From Pectobacterium wasabiae CFBP 3304 (lineage in GTDB: Bacteria; Pseudomonadota; Gammaproteobacteria; Enterobacterales; Enterobacteriaceae): a stretch of 64,000 bases of DNA. The notes beneath the pieces are model-generated. The model made no database searches and was not told where the DNA came from. It was given only the letters and a program-made list of their open reading frames with translations. Numbering within the stretch: the stretch's first letter is position 1; every line of letters begins with the position of its first letter. This document shows positions 41,198-51,062 of this stretch, piece after piece. The position numbers and the translations under genes were made by a program. The stretch lies in assembly GCF_001742185.1 (NCBI RefSeq), contig NZ_CP015750.1, forward strand, positions 4,650,001-4,714,000, given 5' to 3'.

Positions 41198-41347
41198 TTA
41201 AGTTCCAAATACAGAGTAAAGACCTGACTTCCCATTTTGGAATACGTTGTAAATAATATCAGTCAATCTTGCACCACCATTTCCATATAAAAATTGCCAG
41301 TCAATATCAACAACACTATCCTTGTTAATATATTTAATTATCTCACT
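41198..41347 (-). pseudogene. Severed C-terminal tail of a polymorphic toxin (tail 2)
   Basis: A startless 49-residue frame ends KDSVVDIDWQFLYGNGGARL, TDIIYNVFQ and NGKSGLYSVFGT then stop, 2 bp before the NTF2-type gene. In the next frame upstream, TGNISYFEV continues the same type of sequence, so a frameshift lies near 41345. It is a toxin tip remnant matched to the adjacent immunity gene. Confidence 0.6.
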
Positions 41348-41403
41348 TCAAAATACGAAATATTCCCCGTAATTAACTGTTGATAATTTTGAAAAAAACC
41401 AGC

Positions 41404-41691
41404 TTAGCTACCACTAACGGAATGATAATCAGGTTTTTCTTTTTCTATATTTATGTATAACTCTTTATCCTCTACCATCCACCAATATTCGCTATATAAT
41501 AAAGGGTTTTTATATTCATAAATGGCAACAACACCAAGCAATCCGCATGGGGTTTCAGCCATAAAATCCCAGCCATTCCTCTCAGCACAAAACATATCCA
41601 AACTTTCGTCATACCATACAGAAAATCCTTTTTTATCAAGAACATTTAACGCCGTATTATATACATTACTATATTCTGACAAAGCAGGCAT
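41404..41691 (-). CDS. Hypothetical protein, probable orphan immunity protein
   Basis: A 95-residue protein (VYNTALNVLDKKGFSVWYDE, FMAETPCGLLGVVAIYEYK, YWWMVEDKELYINIE) of no family I can name with confidence. Position supports an immunity role: it is preceded by a severed toxin tail and followed by another tail-immunity pair. AT-rich like the rest of the array. Confidence 0.55.
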   Translation of the reverse strand: MPALSEYSNVYNTALNVLDKKGFSVWYDESLDMFCAERNGWDFMAETPCGLLGVVAIYEYKNPLLYSEYWWMVEDKELYINIEKEKPDYHSVSGS

Positions 41692-41721
41692 ATATACTCC
41701 ATTATTGTATGGCTAGTAAGG

Positions 41722-41826
41722 TTAACCAATTATTTTAATTGCATCAAACGATATAATACTCTTGTTGTTCCATCTGGTGTGTTCATCAGATTGAGGGCTA
41801 ATCACCCCATCCTTCAGGCAGTAAAA
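41722..41826 (-). pseudogene. Severed C-terminal tail of a polymorphic toxin (tail 3)
   Basis: A startless 34-residue frame reads LKDGVISPQSDEHTRWNNKS then IISFDAIKIIG and stop, 30 bp before the 95-residue protein gene. It begins only 22 bp after the end of narP, so the array abuts the conserved respiratory block. Confidence 0.5.
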
Positions 41827-41848
41827 TCAGTAGCGATACACCGCGGCC

Positions 41849-42481
41849 CTACTGGCCGCGAGTTTCCAGATACAGCACCGTCGCAGCAACGCGAGAACGC
41901 ACGTTGAGTTTGCGCAGCATATTGCGAATATGCACTTTTACCGTCTCTTCTGAGATATACAGCACGCTCGCGATTTGCTTGTTAGATAGCCCTGACGCCA
42001 CTTCCTGAAGCACATCCAGTTCACGCTCCGTCAATACGGTAAAGGGCGACGGCGTTTCCTTTATGGCGATACGGTGGCGCAATACGTCGCGCACCTGTTC
42101 GCTGAAGGCATCACTGCTACGGATGGCATCCAATAAGTGTTCCGGCGCGCTATCTTTAAGCAAATAGCCATCGGCCCCTGCATCCATCAGCGCATAAATA
42201 TCGCTCGGCGCATCGGAAACGGTCAGCACAATCACACGGGCGCAGATCCCATCACGTCGCAGCGCGTGCAGCGTATCCAGCCCGCTTAATCCTTTCATGT
42301 TGAGATCGAGCAAGATGATATCGGGAGAATCTCGATTCGCGAGGCTTAGTGCCTCCATGCCATTGCTGGCTTCCCCAATCACGTCAAAAATGGCGTCAGT
42401 TGCCAGTAGCTGACGGATTCCCCGGCGCATAAGCGGATGATCGTCGACGATCAGCACGCGATAAGATGGTTTTTCTGACAT
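41849..42481 (-). CDS. narP: Nitrate/nitrite response regulator NarP
   Basis: A 210-residue NarL/FixJ-type regulator. The receiver has VLIVDDHPLMRRGIRQLL and the phosphorylated Asp in IILLDLNMKGLSGLD. The LuxR-type HTH is SVLTERELDVL-like, here TVLTERELDVLQEVASGL, with SNKQIASVLYISEETVKVH. It closely resembles E. coli NarP. ATG 42481 (MSEKPSYRV) is used; ATG 42493 would add four residues. It lies 86 bp downstream of narQ on the same strand and should activate nap and nrf promoters. In E. coli narP and narQ are unlinked, so the pairing is notable. Confidence 0.93.
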   Translation of the reverse strand: MSEKPSYRVLIVDDHPLMRRGIRQLLATDAIFDVIGEASNGMEALSLANRDSPDIILLDLNMKGLSGLDTLHALRRDGICARVIVLTVSDAPSDIYALMDAGADGYLLKDSAPEHLLDAIRSSDAFSEQVRDVLRHRIAIKETPSPFTVLTERELDVLQEVASGLSNKQIASVLYISEETVKVHIRNMLRKLNVRSRVAATVLYLETRGQ

Positions 42482-42567
42482 GCCCAGCCCCAATGTAATA
42501 TGGATCTATTATTTTTTATTTATGATTTATCCCTGTCATTTTTCAAGCAACATGTGTGCCACTCGAA

Positions 42568-44286
42568 TTATTCAGGGTAGAGATTGTTCGTGTTGTCGCG
42601 TTCACGCGCTGTCGTCGGCGTCGAAAAATGAACGCTAACTTGCGTCCCCCCTTCAGGATGAAGGCCAATAGATAGCCGCCCTCCTAACCGTTCGGCGCGT
42701 TCCTGCATAATATTTAAACCGTAATGTCCTGCGGGTTCCTCTTGATTGGCAATGCCACAGCCGTCATCACGAATATCAACACAATGGCTCCCGTCAGGCT
42801 GCATACGACAGTTGACGGTAATCGTTGTCGCCTGCGCGTGTTTAATCGCGTTCAGCACCGCTTCACGAATGATTTGTAGCAGGTGAACCTGCTGTGATGC
42901 ATCCAACGCCTGCGTAGGGATCCGGCAATCAATCGCGATTGTCGCCTGGGTCTGCGCCCGTAGCGGCGCGATCATTTCCTGCATCGCCGCAGGCAAATCG
43001 GCCTGTTGTAGCGTCAACCGGAACGTTCCCAGCAACTCTCTCAGTTGGCGGTAAGCATCGCTCAACGCCTGTTCAAAATCGGTGATAATCTGCCGGGCCT
43101 GCGCATTTTCTTCCGCTACTGCGCGCTTTAGCAATGTCATCTGGATATTCAGATAAGAAAGCACCTGAGCCAGTGAGTCATGCAGTTCACGCGCGATAGT
43201 AGCGCGTTCTTCCATCAGTAACAGTTGCTGGTAGTGCTTCTGTGCCTGATTAAAATAGAGACCGCGGCCCAGCATATTGGCAACGCTCTCCATTACCTGC
43301 GCCGACGGCGGTTGCGTTGATGCCTGCCACCGCAGTTGCCCAAACTCCACCTCTTGCAAGCGGATGGGCAGCGCCTGCCACGCAACCTGTGCGTCCGGCA
43401 GGCCTTCGCATAACAGCCAATTCTCCCCTACCCGCATTTCCAGGCAGTCGACCGTTTCATAGCGGCAAACAATTTGCAGAATCTGCTGAAAGCAATGCCT
43501 GTCGATCGTACTGACATTCATCGCCTGAGAGCAGTTGTACAGCACCTTCAGCATGCGGTTCACTTCCTGCAAACGCAGCGTTTTCTGCCGTACCTTGTCT
43601 TCCAGAGAACGATAGAGCTTTTGCAATTCGTCAGTCATGCTGCTGAAGGTTCGCGCCAGCAATCCCAATTCGTTAGGCAGATTGACATCCAAGCGCGAAT
43701 GGGTAAAACGCCCCTTTTCAATAGATGCACAGGCTGCCATCAGCTTATTCAACGGCACGACCACCTGACGACGAATACGGCGCAGCGTAAAGAAGATCAG
43801 TATATAGATAGTGATCGAACCAATTATTGATGTCACAACCACTATCATCATCTTGCGTTCGGAATAATGTTGCAATGCCAGCACAAAGAGATCGATCTGT
43901 GTGACATAGTGAACAATATTGTCCTGATACCACACCCGATCCCCCGCGTTCAGGCGCTCGTCCATCGTTTTCCAGTTCTGCAACAGCGCGGTATAGCGAT
44001 CGCGTACATCACGCGGTACATACCAGCGATCTAACAGGTGAAACACCGGAGAATCCAGCGTTTGCGCATAGAGGTGGCGATGCGCGTCTAACGCTGCGCG
44101 ATCGCCCTGCAGATCATACCCCATGCGATAGCTTTGCATGCGCATGGAACCCGCAACGTTGACCGCTTCCGCATCGCGTAAGCCACTGGCTAACGTCAGC
44201 AGCGCAATACCTGTCGTCAGGAATGAAAGCAACGCGATATAAAAAAAAGCGCGGGCCAGGCTGGTAGAAACAGGGCGTTTGACCAT
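42568..44286 (-). CDS. narQ: Nitrate/nitrite sensor histidine kinase NarQ
   Basis: A 572-residue membrane kinase. TM1 at about 12-35 (FFYIALLSFLTTGIALLTLA) is followed by the ligand P-box VAGSMRMQSYRMGYDL. TM2 lies near 146-168, then HAMP, a GAF-like central part with Cys (YNCSQAMNV), the phospho-accepting His in ATIARELHDSLAQVLSY, and the ATPase motifs DDGCGI and GHYGLNIMQERAERLGG. The N-terminus aligns almost throughout with E. coli NarQ. It is divergent from napF and co-directional with narP, forming a signalling pair for the block to the right. Confidence 0.95.
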   Translation of the reverse strand: MVKRPVSTSLARAFFYIALLSFLTTGIALLTLASGLRDAEAVNVAGSMRMQSYRMGYDLQGDRAALDAHRHLYAQTLDSPVFHLLDRWYVPRDVRDRYTALLQNWKTMDERLNAGDRVWYQDNIVHYVTQIDLFVLALQHYSERKMMIVVVTSIIGSITIYILIFFTLRRIRRQVVVPLNKLMAACASIEKGRFTHSRLDVNLPNELGLLARTFSSMTDELQKLYRSLEDKVRQKTLRLQEVNRMLKVLYNCSQAMNVSTIDRHCFQQILQIVCRYETVDCLEMRVGENWLLCEGLPDAQVAWQALPIRLQEVEFGQLRWQASTQPPSAQVMESVANMLGRGLYFNQAQKHYQQLLLMEERATIARELHDSLAQVLSYLNIQMTLLKRAVAEENAQARQIITDFEQALSDAYRQLRELLGTFRLTLQQADLPAAMQEMIAPLRAQTQATIAIDCRIPTQALDASQQVHLLQIIREAVLNAIKHAQATTITVNCRMQPDGSHCVDIRDDGCGIANQEEPAGHYGLNIMQERAERLGGRLSIGLHPEGGTQVSVHFSTPTTARERDNTNNLYPE

Positions 44287-44395
44287 CTCGACGACTACTC
44301 CCCTTTGACGTCATACAGGTAAGGTGGTTTTCGGTGTCACTATCACGATCCCCACACGCTCAGGCAAGCCGATAAGGCGCGAATCCTACATAAGC

Positions 44396-44430
44396 TTGAT
44401 CCGGCACCCCCATTTACCTCTAAAGGGTGA
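44396..44430 (+). promoter_or_regulatory. Candidate NarP and FNR sites of the nap promoter
   Basis: TACCTCT-AA-AGGGTGA (44415-44430) fits the NarP 7-2-7 pattern in the left heptamer and five of seven positions on the right. A TTGAT FNR half site begins at 44396, and the two centres are 20 bp apart, as in the E. coli napF promoter. A start near 44467 would follow, with CATAGT as a possible -10. The FNR right half is poor, and the half site lies in a REP-like GCCGATAAGGC...GATCCGGC hairpin. Confidence 0.45.
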
Positions 44431-44525
44431 TTATCGCATACAGCCTAGGGAGCATAGTGTAACCCCTATAAAAACAACGTGTTTTTTATTGGATATTTTA
44501 CCGAGTGCCAGAGCGACAAACTGCC

Positions 44526-45061
44526 ATGACTAACCTCTCCCGACGTTCTTTACTGACTGGCGGCCTACAGCGGGCAGACAACGCGCTGCGTCCGCCGTGG
44601 AGTGGCGTTGAAAGCCATTTCCTGAGCCAATGCACGCGCTGTAACGCCTGTGTTGAGGCCTGCGGAACGCGGATCATTCAGCGAGGTTCGGGGGCTTTCC
44701 CACCATCGATTTTCAGCACGGCGAATGCACATTCTGCTACGACTGTGCTCGCGCGTGTCCACAAGCGCTGTTCGCGGAGAGCCACACCACACCGTGGGAA
44801 TACCACCTGACGATTCAAGATACCTGTTTATCGCTGCATCAGGTGGAATGCCGCAGTTGTCAGGATGCCTGTGAAACCGGCGCGATAGGGTTTCGTCCCA
44901 CCATCGGACGTGTTGCTGCGCCGTCGATCGATGATGATGCCTGTACCACCTGTGGTGCATGTATCTCCGGGTGCCCCGTTGGTGCAATGTCGATGAAAAA
45001 AATAACAGCGGGATATCACACCGCGCCAGCGCGTCTCACGACGCAACAGGAAAACCGATGA
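44526..45061 (+). pseudogene. napF: napF, ferredoxin-type protein, frameshifted
   Basis: NapF is a cytoplasmic iron-sulfur protein assisting NapA maturation. The first part (MTNLSRRSLLTGG, CTRCNACVEACGTRII) is in one frame. After a run of five G at 44690-44694 the frame is lost. Adding one G restores GFPTIDFQHGECTFCYDCAR, CRSCQDACE and CTTCGACISGCP through to the stop at 45061, giving a normal-length protein with four Cys clusters. So the gene is broken by a one-base shortening, either a sequencing error or a true mutation. The stop overlaps napD by ATGA. Confidence 0.85.
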
Positions 45062-45327
45062 GCACAGTCTGGCATGTTTGCAGTGTCGTAGTTCACGTCA
45101 ACACGGAGCGTATGGCGGCAGTGAGCGACGCATTGGAAAAATTACCCAATGTGGACGTTGCCGCCAGCAATAGCGATACCGGAAAAATAGTCGTGGTACT
45201 GGAGTCAGATTCAGAAGACACGCTATTAAAACACATAGCGTCAATACGCGAACTTGCAGGCGTATTGGCCGTTTCGCTGGTTTATCACCAGCTTGATGAA
45301 CAATCTCAGGGTGAGGAAATACCATGA
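45058..45327 (+). CDS. napD: NapA signal-peptide-binding chaperone NapD
   Basis: An 89-residue cytoplasmic chaperone ([40 protein letters not shown]) that binds the NapA Tat leader and delays export until the cofactor is inserted. The start overlaps the napF stop and the stop overlaps the napA start, so translation is coupled. Gene order napF-D-A is as in E. coli. Confidence 0.93.
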   Translation: MSTVWHVCSVVVHVNTERMAAVSDALEKLPNVDVAASNSDTGKIVVVLESDSEDTLLKHIASIRELAGVLAVSLVYHQLDEQSQGEEIP

Positions 45328-47810
45328 AACTCAGTCGACGACACTTTATGAAAGCTAATGCTGTTGCAGCCGCCGCTGCGGTCGCAGGCATCACTATACC
45401 TATTGCGGTACGCGCTGCGACCGAGCAATCGGATGCTATCCACTGGGATAAAGCACCCTGCCGCTTCTGTGGTGTAGGGTGCGGTGTGCTGGTCGGAACG
45501 CAAAATGGCCGCATCGTCGCCAGCCAGGGCGATCCCGACGCACCGGTTAACCGTGGATTAAACTGCATCAAAGGTTATTTCCTGCCAAAAATCATGTACG
45601 GGCAGGATCGTCTGACTCAGCCTTTGCTGCGTATGCGTGATGGTAAATTTGATAAAGAAGGCGAATTTACCCCCATTTCCTGGGACAAAGCCTTTGACAT
45701 CATGGCGGAGAAATTCAAAACCGCACTGAAAGAGAAAGGTCCAAACGCGATAGGCATGTTTGGCTCTGGGCAATCGACGATTTGGGAAGGGTATGCCTCC
45801 GCCAAACTGTTCAAAGCCGGTTTCCGCTCCAACAATATTGACCCCAACGCACGCCACTGCATGGCATCGGCGGTGGTGGGCTTCATGCGTACCTTCGGTA
45901 TGGATGAACCCATGGGCTGCTACGATGATATCGAGCAGACCGATGCATTTGTGCTATGGGGTTCCAACATGGCGGAAATGCACCCGATTCTCTGGTCGCG
46001 TATTACCGACCGCCGCCTGTCGAACAGCAATGTCACCGTCGCCGTGCTGTCTACCTATCAGCACCGCAGCTTTGAGCTGGCGGATAACGGTATGGTGTTT
46101 ACGCCGCAAACTGATCTGGCCATTCTCAACTACATCGCCAACTACATTATTCAAAATAACGCGGTGAACGAGGCCTTCTTCACCCGCCACGTGAACCTGC
46201 GTAGAGGCGTAACCGATATCGGTTACGGATTGCGCCCAACGCACCCGTTGGAAAAAGCGGCGAAAAACCCCGGTTCCGATGCATCCGAACCGATGAGTTT
46301 TGAAGAGTACAAAGCCTTTGTCGCCGACTATACGCTGGAAAAAACGGTGGCGATCAGCGGCGTTCCTGCTGACCAGTTGGAAGCGCTGGCAAAACTCTAC
46401 GCCGATCCGAAGAAGAAAGTGATCTCCTACTGGACGATGGGCTTTAACCAGCACACGCGCGGCGTCTGGGCGAACAATCTGGTTTATAACATCCACCTGT
46501 TGACCGGCAAGATCTCTCAGCCCGGCTGTGGACCGTTCTCCTTAACGGGTCAACCTTCCGCCTGCGGCACCGCGCGTGAAGTTGGCACCTTTGCCCACCG
46601 CCTGCCAGCCGACATGGTGGTGACCAACGAGAAACACCGCGCAATTGCAGAAAAATTGTGGCAATTACCGACAGGAACCATCCCTGAGAAAATTGGTCTG
46701 CACGCCGTCGCACAAGACCGGGCGCTGAAAGACGGCACGCTAAATGCCTATTGGGTGATGTGTAACAACAACATGCAGGCCGGCCCGAACATTAATCAGG
46801 AACGTATGCCAGGCTGGCGCGATCCGCGTAACTTCATCGTCGTTTCCGATCCTTATCCAACCATCAGCGCACTGTCCGCTGACCTGATTTTGCCTACCGC
46901 GATGTGGGTGGAAAAAGAAGGTGCCTATGGCAACGCCGAACGCCGGACGCAGTTCTGGCGTCAGCAGGTTAAAGCACCGGGCGAGTCAAAATCGGATCTG
47001 TGGCAGGTCGTGAGCTTTGCCAAACGTTTCGCCATGGAAGACGTGTGGCCGGAAGAACTTCTGGCACAGAAACCCGCCTATCGCGGCAAGACGCTCTACG
47101 ACGTGCTGTTTGCTAACGATGTCACTACGCGTTATCCGCTCACTGAATTAGCGGAAAATCAGTTGAATGACGAATCTCGCGAATTTGGTTTTTACTTGCA
47201 GAAAGGTCTGTTTGAAGAATATGCCGCGTTTGGCCGTGGACACGGTCACGATTTAGCACCGTTCGATGCTTATCACAAGGCTCGCGGGCTACGCTGGCCG
47301 GTGGTTGACGGTAAGGAAACCCAGTGGCGCTACAGCGAAGGGCACGATCCTTACGTCAAAGCGGGAGAGGCCTATCGTTTCTATGGCAAACCGGATGGCA
47401 AAGCGGTGATTTTCGCGCTGCCATACGAGCCTGCCGCAGAGGCGCCGGACGACGAGTACGATCTCTGGTTCTCTACTGGTCGCGTGCTGGAGCACTGGCA
47501 CACCGGCAGCATGACGCGTCGTGTCCCAGAGTTGCATCGCGCCTTCCCTGAGGCCGTGCTGTTTATCCACCCGCAGGATGCCAAAGCCCGCGATCTACGC
47601 CGCGGTGAAAAGGTACGCATTATCTCGCGCCGTGGCGAAGTCGTCTCCGTTGTTGAAACGCGTGGTCGCAACAAGCCGCCTCGCGGGCTGGTGTATATGC
47701 CGTTCTTCGACGCCGCGCAGATGACCAATGTCCTGACGCTGGATGCGACCGATCCCCTGTCGAAAGAAACGGACTTTAAAAAATGTGCCGTCAAGCTGGC
47801 TAAGGTGTAG
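45324..47810 (+). CDS. napA: Periplasmic nitrate reductase catalytic subunit NapA
   Basis: An 828-residue molybdoenzyme that reduces nitrate to nitrite in the periplasm. A Tat leader ([20 protein letters not shown]) is followed by the [4Fe-4S] Cys set [13 protein letters not shown] and, further on, LNCIKGYF. The Mo-ligand Cys is in [20 protein letters not shown]. The bis-MGD domains continue to the C-terminal [20 protein letters not shown]. Length equals E. coli NapA. It receives electrons from NapB. The gene is intact and sits in the nap operon between napD and napG. Confidence 0.97.
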   Translation: MKLSRRHFMKANAVAAAAAVAGITIPIAVRAATEQSDAIHWDKAPCRFCGVGCGVLVGTQNGRIVASQGDPDAPVNRGLNCIKGYFLPKIMYGQDRLTQPLLRMRDGKFDKEGEFTPISWDKAFDIMAEKFKTALKEKGPNAIGMFGSGQSTIWEGYASAKLFKAGFRSNNIDPNARHCMASAVVGFMRTFGMDEPMGCYDDIEQTDAFVLWGSNMAEMHPILWSRITDRRLSNSNVTVAVLSTYQHRSFELADNGMVFTPQTDLAILNYIANYIIQNNAVNEAFFTRHVNLRRGVTDIGYGLRPTHPLEKAAKNPGSDASEPMSFEEYKAFVADYTLEKTVAISGVPADQLEALAKLYADPKKKVISYWTMGFNQHTRGVWANNLVYNIHLLTGKISQPGCGPFSLTGQPSACGTAREVGTFAHRLPADMVVTNEKHRAIAEKLWQLPTGTIPEKIGLHAVAQDRALKDGTLNAYWVMCNNNMQAGPNINQERMPGWRDPRNFIVVSDPYPTISALSADLILPTAMWVEKEGAYGNAERRTQFWRQQVKAPGESKSDLWQVVSFAKRFAMEDVWPEELLAQKPAYRGKTLYDVLFANDVTTRYPLTELAENQLNDESREFGFYLQKGLFEEYAAFGRGHGHDLAPFDAYHKARGLRWPVVDGKETQWRYSEGHDPYVKAGEAYRFYGKPDGKAVIFALPYEPAAEAPDDEYDLWFSTGRVLEHWHTGSMTRRVPELHRAFPEAVLFIHPQDAKARDLRRGEKVRIISRRGEVVSVVETRGRNKPPRGLVYMPFFDAAQMTNVLTLDATDPLSKETDFKKCAVKLAKV

Positions 47811-47815
47811 CGAAC

Positions 47816-48508
47816 ATGGCACGTCCGGAAAATTCACCACCCGCTCGCCGCCGCTTTCTGCGTGACGCCGTTCGTGCCGTTGCGGGTTTATCCGCAGCGG
47901 TGACGATTCTCGGTATTCAGCAGCGGCGCGCGCAGGCTGACGTACTCCGGCTGCGGCCGCCGGGTGCGCTGCCTGAAGCGGCGTTTTCCGGTGCCTGCAT
48001 TCGCTGTGGCCAATGTGTCCAGGTCTGCCCCTACGACACGCTGAAGTTGGCGACACTGGTATCCGGCCCCGCAGCCGGTAGCCCTTACTTTGTCGCACGC
48101 GATGTCCCGTGCGAGATGTGCGAGGACATCCCCTGCGTGGTCGCCTGCCCCAGCGGTGCGTTACAGCCGCTGGATACTATCGATGATGCCCGTATGGGAT
48201 TAGCGGTGCTGTTAGATCAGGAAAATTGCCTGAACTATCAGGGGTTACGCTGCGATGTGTGCTATCGCGTCTGCCCCCTCATCGATAGCGCCATCACACT
48301 GGAGCCAGAGCGCAATGCCCGGACCGGAAAGCACGCCCGTTTTCTGCCCACGGTGCATAGCGATATCTGCACCGGCTGCGGAAAGTGTGAAAAGGCCTGC
48401 GTACTGGAACAGCCAGCGATAAAGGTCTTGCCGCGTGCGTTGGCAAAAGGCGAACTCGGACACCACTACCGTTTCAGTTGGCTGGAGGCACGCAATGGCA
48501 AATCGTAA
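47816..48508 (+). CDS. napG: Ferredoxin-type quinol dehydrogenase component NapG
   Basis: A 230-residue Tat-exported protein with four [4Fe-4S] sites. The leader has [16 protein letters not shown]; cluster motifs are [39 protein letters not shown] and [14 protein letters not shown]. With NapH it forms a quinol-oxidising route to NapC/NapB. It begins 5 bp after napA and overlaps napH by 14 bp. Confidence 0.95.
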   Translation: MARPENSPPARRRFLRDAVRAVAGLSAAVTILGIQQRRAQADVLRLRPPGALPEAAFSGACIRCGQCVQVCPYDTLKLATLVSGPAAGSPYFVARDVPCEMCEDIPCVVACPSGALQPLDTIDDARMGLAVLLDQENCLNYQGLRCDVCYRVCPLIDSAITLEPERNARTGKHARFLPTVHSDICTGCGKCEKACVLEQPAIKVLPRALAKGELGHHYRFSWLEARNGKS

Positions 48509-49358
48509 GCAAGACGCTGGACGAGAAGCCCACGCGAAAAAAGGCTGGTGGCGCAGCCATCGCTGGCTGGTACTGCGCCGCCTGACCCAATCCCTGGTGC
48601 TGCTCATGTTCCTCAGCGGCCCGCTGTTAGGGTTCTGGATCCTGCGCGGTAACTACAGCGCCAGCCGATTGCTCGACACCGTGCCACTCAGCGATCCGCT
48701 AATGGTGCTGCAAAGTCTGGCTAGCGGTCAACTTCCTGCCGCGCTTGCACTGATCGGGGCGCTGATTATTGCGCTGAGCTATGCGCTGGCGGGCAAGCGC
48801 CTGTTCTGTAGCTGGATCTGCCCTGTAAATCCGTTAACCGATTTAGCCGCTTGGCTACGTCGTCGTTTCGGCATCACCGCCTCAGCGACGCTCCCCCGCA
48901 ACCTTCGCTATCTGCTGCTGATACTTATTCTAGCAGGCAGCGGGCTGACGGGCGGGCTGCTGTGGGAATGGGTCAACCCGGTATCACTGGCAGGCCGTGG
49001 GCTGATTTTCGGGTTTGGTGCGGGTATCTGGTTACTGTTGGCACTGTTTCTGTTTGATTTATTGGTCGTGGAACACGGCTGGTGCGGGCACCTTTGCCCG
49101 ACTGGCGCGCTGTATGGCGCGCTTGGCAGCAAAGGCGCGCTGGTTGTGGCTGCCACCGAACGTGAACGCTGTACGCGCTGCATGGACTGCTTTCATGTCT
49201 GCCCAGAGCCGCAGGTGCTGCGCGCGCCCTTACTAGATAAACACAGTCCGGTACAGGTCACTGACCGTGACTGCATAACATGCGGACGCTGTATTGATGT
49301 CTGCGCTGAAGACGTTTTTAAAATAACCCTTAGATGGAAATCGGGAGCAAAGTCATGA
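48495..49358 (+). CDS. napH: Quinol dehydrogenase membrane component NapH
   Basis: A 287-residue membrane protein with four hydrophobic segments ([75 protein letters not shown]). Two CX3CP-type motifs ([18 protein letters not shown]) and two C-terminal [4Fe-4S] motifs ([26 protein letters not shown]) follow. ATG 48495 has GGAGG upstream. It passes quinol electrons to NapG and ends overlapping napB. Confidence 0.95.
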   Translation: MANRKQDAGREAHAKKGWWRSHRWLVLRRLTQSLVLLMFLSGPLLGFWILRGNYSASRLLDTVPLSDPLMVLQSLASGQLPAALALIGALIIALSYALAGKRLFCSWICPVNPLTDLAAWLRRRFGITASATLPRNLRYLLLILILAGSGLTGGLLWEWVNPVSLAGRGLIFGFGAGIWLLLALFLFDLLVVEHGWCGHLCPTGALYGALGSKGALVVAATERERCTRCMDCFHVCPEPQVLRAPLLDKHSPVQVTDRDCITCGRCIDVCAEDVFKITLRWKSGAKS

Positions 49359-49792
49359 AAAGCCTGAGAATGGGATGGTTTCGTTGGATCACCGCCCTAG
49401 CGATAATGTGCAGTGCAATAGCCACTGCACAGGTCGATTTAAGCCAATCGCCGGAAGTCGCCGCGACACAGCCGGGAAATAGTCGGATGCCGAAGCAGCA
49501 GGAGCGTATGGCGCTCAACTATGTCAACCAACCACCGATGATCCCGCATAGCGTGGATGGCTATCAGGTCACCCCGACCTTTAACCGCTGCTTACAGTGC
49601 CACGGCGTGGAGAATTATCGTTCCACCAGCGCTCCTCGCGTCAGCCCAACCCATTTTGTCGACAGAGACGGCAAAGTGCTGAGCAATGTGGCACCCGCAC
49701 GCCATTTCTGCCTGCAATGCCACGTGCCGCAAGCGGATAGTTCGCCGATTACCGGCAACACGTTCGCTCCTTCTAAAGGCTTTGGACAGTGA
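49355..49792 (+). CDS. napB: Dihaem cytochrome c NapB
   Basis: A 145-residue exported cytochrome with two CXXCH haem sites (CLQCHGVEN and CLQCHVPQ). The signal peptide ends near ATAQ (ITALAIMCSAIATAQ). It is the electron-transfer subunit of NapA. ATG 49355 is preceded by GGAG and overlaps the napH stop (ATGA). Confidence 0.95.
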   Translation: MKSLRMGWFRWITALAIMCSAIATAQVDLSQSPEVAATQPGNSRMPKQQERMALNYVNQPPMIPHSVDGYQVTPTFNRCLQCHGVENYRSTSAPRVSPTHFVDRDGKVLSNVAPARHFCLQCHVPQADSSPITGNTFAPSKGFGQ

Positions 49793-49800
49793 GGTTTGCT

Positions 49801-50403
49801 ATGAAACAACCAGGAAAAGTAGGACGGTTGTTGCGCCAACTGTGGCAATGGTGGCGCCGCCCAAGTCGGCTGGCGCTGGGAACGTTGCTGATTATCGGCT
49901 TCGCTGGCGGCATTTTCTTTCTGGCAACATCCCAGAAAGGCATGGAAATGAGCAATAGCGAAGCGTTCTGCATCAGTTGTCATGAAATGCGCAATACGGT
50001 TTATCAGGAATATATGGAAACCGCACACTACAGCAACCGCAGCGGCGTGCGCGCCACCTGCCCGGATTGCCACGTTCCGCATGAGTTTGTGCCGAAGATG
50101 GTGCGTAAAATTCAGGCCAGCAAAGAGCTGTACGGCAAAATAATGGGCACCATTGATACGCCACAAAAATTTGAAGCACATCGGCTGACGATGGCGCAAA
50201 GCGAATGGCGGCGCATGAAAAATAACGGTTCTCAGGAATGCCGCAATTGCCACAACTTTGACTATATGGACTTCTCAGGGCAAAAAACGGTCGCGGCGGA
50301 AAAACACAGCGAAGCGATAAAACTCGGTCAAACCTGTATCGATTGCCACAAAGGCATCGCCCACAAACTGCCGGACATGCACGGCGTCAAAAGCGGGTTA
50401 TAA
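49801..50403 (+). CDS. napC: Membrane-anchored tetrahaem cytochrome NapC
   Basis: A 200-residue NapC/NirT-type quinol dehydrogenase. One membrane anchor (ALGTLLIIGFAGGIFFLATS) is followed by four CXXCH sites (CISCHEMRN, CPDCHVPHE, CRNCHNFDY, CIDCHKGIA). It passes quinol electrons to NapAB. ATG 49801 is 8 bp after napB. It is the last nap gene and is followed by a terminator. Confidence 0.96.
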   Translation: MKQPGKVGRLLRQLWQWWRRPSRLALGTLLIIGFAGGIFFLATSQKGMEMSNSEAFCISCHEMRNTVYQEYMETAHYSNRSGVRATCPDCHVPHEFVPKMVRKIQASKELYGKIMGTIDTPQKFEAHRLTMAQSEWRRMKNNGSQECRNCHNFDYMDFSGQKTVAAEKHSEAIKLGQTCIDCHKGIAHKLPDMHGVKSGL

Positions 50404-50425
50404 CCCGCCCCCTTAGTAACACTCG

Positions 50426-50452
50426 GGACGGCGTATGCCGTCCTATCGTTGT
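50426..50452 (+). terminator. Terminator of the nap operon
   Basis: GGACGGC (50426-50432) and GCCGTCC (50437-50443) pair across GTAT, followed by TATCGTTGTT, 22 bp after the napC stop. Confidence 0.7.
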
Positions 50453-50497
50453 TAACAAAGCCTTTTGAGCGGTAGTAACGGATTTTTGTAAATACCG

Positions 50498-50907
50498 TAA
50501 GGGTTTCGTGCGCAACAAGTGGGGTGATTTTCTGCAACTCGCGTCGCACGCGCCCGACGCGGGTGTGCCTAAGGCCGCTCTCAGCACAGCCGGAAAAAGC
50601 CGTTCCAAAATAACAATTTACTCAGTTCAGTCTTTTAGTTTTATGGGGTTGGCTCGCGTAAAAAATCGCGCAGAGGTGTACATGACCGCCGGATGAGCGG
50701 CATGGACGCCGCGAAAGCCTGCGCCGCGTCGGGAGCGCGTCGCAGGCGGTCCGAACAGCGGGCATGAACACCGAAGGCACCGCGAAGCGGCGCGATTTAC
50801 CGCGAAAAGCCAGGGGTCGCGGGGCGACGGCAATTGAGCCGCCCCGCGTCGGGCGCGTGCAACGCGAGTTGCAGAGAATTACCCTGTTTATTGCGCACGA
50901 AACCTTC
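50498..50907. repeat. 410-bp element with 65-bp inverted ends
   Basis: Left arm 50498-50563 and right arm 50843-50907 are imperfect inverted copies. Shared pieces include GGTTTCGTGCGCAA, CTGCAACTCGCGT and CACGCGCCCGACGCGGG. The GC-rich centre (about 280 bp) carries open frames on both strands that look like by-products. No transposase is present. It fits a MITE-like or other dispersed non-coding repeat lying between convergent operons, and fills most of the 659-bp gap 50404-51062. Confidence 0.6.
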
Positions 50908-51062
50908 ACACAACTGACAGAAACGACTGAGATTCCAAATCCATATCCGTGATAAACCATCCGAGTCTGAACGGAAACAACGAAGTTGGAAGAGATAAAT
51001 TGTCGGATAACAAAAGGGCGATATATCGCCCCTCTGCTATTGAAGATGAAGATAAAAAGGAT

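Noticed and set aside
50622..50960. Minus- and plus-strand frames of 68-112 codons inside the inverted-repeat element
   Set aside because: Arg-rich low-complexity products and location inside a non-coding repeat indicate chance frames.
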